Shown here in pieces: positions 20,969 through 21,983 of a stretch of 21,983 nucleotides of DNA; positions within the stretch are counted from its first letter, which is position 1; each line of letters opens with the position of its first letter. The DNA is from a virus: positions 1 through 21,983 of the IMG/VR virus record IMGVR_UViG_3300044591_001459; one strand, 5' to 3'. A model generated the notes under the pieces. The model did no database searches. It saw nothing but the letters and a program-made list of their open reading frames with translations, and was not told the origin of the DNA. Made by a program: the position numbers and the translations under genes.

Positions 20969-21337
20969 ATGGCAGCCCCCAATATCAAGAGCGGCAGCTC
21001 CGTCACGACGGTCACCGGCAAGACCGTGGGCTACGCCGTCACCACCTCAATGGCTGCAGCGCTGAGCAATGGCTCCAGCAGCGGCAAGGTGCTGAAAATC
21101 AATTCGGTGTACTGCGCCAACGTGGACGGCACCGCAGCAGCCGACATCAGCCTGGAGCACTACAACGGCACGACGGGGTTTGCGATCGGCAAGACCATCG
21201 CCGTACCGGCTGACGCTACGCAGGTGCTCGTGACACGCGAGGCTTACATCTACTTGGAGGAAGGCCACAGCCTCCGCGCACAGGCCAGCGCCACTGGCGA
21301 CCTGGAGCTGGTCATCTCCTATGAGGACATCAGCTGA
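20969..21337 (+). CDS. Small beta-rich virion protein
   Basis: 122 residues from ATG 20969 to TGA 21337, which overlaps the next ATG (TGATG). The sequence (TTSMAAALSNGSSSGKVLKI, NSVYCANVDGTAAADISLEH, YNGTTGFAIGKTIAVPADAT, QVLVTREAYIYLEEGHSLRA, then ATGDLELVISYEDIS) is a single beta-sandwich of the kind found in phage appendage proteins that have a N.VY..N....A..V....Y....G......I.VPA.....V.....YI.L.EG..L arrangement. No ribosome site is evident in the 50-base gap before it. The name of the family is not known to me; a tail-end or appendage protein is likely. Confidence 0.65.
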   Translation: MAAPNIKSGSSVTTVTGKTVGYAVTTSMAAALSNGSSSGKVLKINSVYCANVDGTAAADISLEHYNGTTGFAIGKTIAVPADATQVLVTREAYIYLEEGHSLRAQASATGDLELVISYEDIS

Positions 21338-21900
21338 TGCTTGGCTTTAACGGTGGCTTAATGGGCGTCAGGCGGACGCCTACAACCAGCTCGGCATCGG
21401 GACTGTGGTTTCAGAATGAGCAGAGCGTGGCACAAAGGGCGGGGATTTGGCCTTTTCCTGGGGCATACACAGCAAGGTACTTTCGGTTAGCAAATTTTGC
21501 CAACACGGCACTTGATAGTGATACTTTAGACTTTGGCGAGATTGAAGTTTACGACGGCAACACTCTGCATACCGGAATTACATGCACAAGCAACATCACA
21601 TGGGATGCCGGTCAAAATAGTTATCTTGTTGATGGCATTACAAGCACAGCCACCCGTTCGTACGTTCAAAGCTGGAGCAGCATACGGTCAACGGCGACAA
21701 TCACACTGGATCTCGGCTCAACTAAAACCGTGAGCCACATAAAGATCTTTTGCCTCTACGGTGCAAGTAGATTTCCCGAATCTTTTGACCTACAAAGCTC
21801 GGCTGACAACACAAGTTACGGCTACGTTGCCACAGTAACAGTTGGAACTTTAACTTCTATAGGTGGTTTCGCTTATTCCAGCGCCAAGGTGGCCATTTAG
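21337..21900 (+). CDS. Tail-end protein with a discoidin-like (F5/8 type C) carbohydrate-binding domain
   Basis: 187 residues. The first 40 (MLGFNGGLMGVRRTPTTSSA, then SGLWFQNEQSVAQRAGIWP) are the short N-terminal anchor I associate with cyanophage tail proteins. Residues about 44-187 look like a galactose-binding-like sandwich: YTARYFRLANFANTALDSDT, LDFGEIEVYDG, LVDGITSTATRSYVQSWSS, TATITLDLGSTKTVSHIKIF, then FPESFDLQSSADNTSYGYVA. The pairing of ...YFRL......L...EIEVYDG with I.LDLGS...V..I.IF is the discoidin signature. Such domains bind sugars or membrane surfaces, so this is a candidate host-recognition module. AT-richer than 20969. Confidence 0.72.
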   Translation: MLGFNGGLMGVRRTPTTSSASGLWFQNEQSVAQRAGIWPFPGAYTARYFRLANFANTALDSDTLDFGEIEVYDGNTLHTGITCTSNITWDAGQNSYLVDGITSTATRSYVQSWSSIRSTATITLDLGSTKTVSHIKIFCLYGASRFPESFDLQSSADNTSYGYVATVTVGTLTSIGGFAYSSAKVAI

Positions 21901-21902
21901 TC

Positions 21903-21983
21903 ATGCTCTACTCCCACCGCCAATCCATCCCAGCGCCCCTGCCGCATCGCATCCGCTTTGCGGACGGCAGCACCCGCACCGAC
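21903..21983 (+). CDS. Start of a further tail-region gene (partial)
   Basis: ATG 21903, two bases after the previous stop, and open to the window edge: 27 residues MLYSHRQSIPAPLPHRIRFA, DGSTRTD. The FADGSTRTD ending with Arg/Pro/His context is a start I recall from small proteins encoded at the end of cyanophage tail operons. Truncated by the window, so product not assigned. Confidence 0.55.
   Translation, partial: MLYSHRQSIPAPLPHRIRFADGSTRTD

Noticed and set aside
1-21983. tRNA genes, CRISPR arrays, insertion sequences, attachment sites
   Set aside because: I saw no cloverleaf with a GTTCRA-type arm, no regularly spaced repeats, no transposase and no integrase; this was by eye, so short tRNA-like sequences could be missed.

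Overview
The window reads as the late (virion) half of a tailed phage genome of siphovirus type, lytic or prophage. Nearly everything lies on the + strand in tightly packed genes, many sharing TAATG, TGATG, ATGA or GTGA stop/start overlaps. The order is the classical head-to-tail order: large terminase, portal, scaffold, major capsid, head-tail connectors, tail terminator, tail tube, tail assembly chaperone, a 1087-residue tape measure, then tail-tip genes. Several small structural proteins have an N-terminal style I associate with phages of unicellular cyanobacteria (the ASGLW..NEQ....RAGIWP pattern at 21337 and FADGSTRTD at 21903). A Synechococcus/Cyanobium-type host is therefore the best guess. 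This is an inference from memory, not a search result.

Layout. 1-830: the end of an HTH protein (possible small terminase), a structured 212-bp gene-free stretch, and an HNH nuclease that overlaps terL. 832-2566: terL and a second HNH nuclease pointing back at it. 2631-3653: four small proteins. 3613-3834: a small minus-strand gene. 3887-5326: portal. 5331-7876: four beta-rich, fibre-like proteins sitting between portal and scaffold. 7954-9823: scaffold and major capsid protein. 9820-10665: a predicted promoter nested against a terminator, a third HNH nuclease and a minus-strand HTH gene. 10664-12743: head completion and tail terminator. 12817-14196: tail tube and the two-frame tail assembly chaperone. 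14253-17516: tape measure. 17516-20918: tail tip. 20969-21983: tail-end adhesin-like proteins, the last cut by the window edge.

Transcription appears to be segmented by three strong intrinsic terminators, after the capsid gene, the tail tube gene and the chaperone gene. Codon use is a patchwork. Terminase, portal and connectors favour C-ending codons, often CTC/CCC/CAA. The fibre cassette and tail-tip genes favour CTG/CAG. The three HNH genes and much of the tape measure are visibly AT-richer. This points to modular exchange.

No wholly new defence or anti-defence system is evident. The most notable items are a tail chaperone that needs a +1 (or -2) frameshift rather than the usual -1, a promoter whose start would fall inside a terminator stem in front of an HNH gene, terL flanked on both sides by unrelated HNH nucleases, the fibre cassette between portal and scaffold, and two small antisense genes, one with an HTH, embedded in the late operon.
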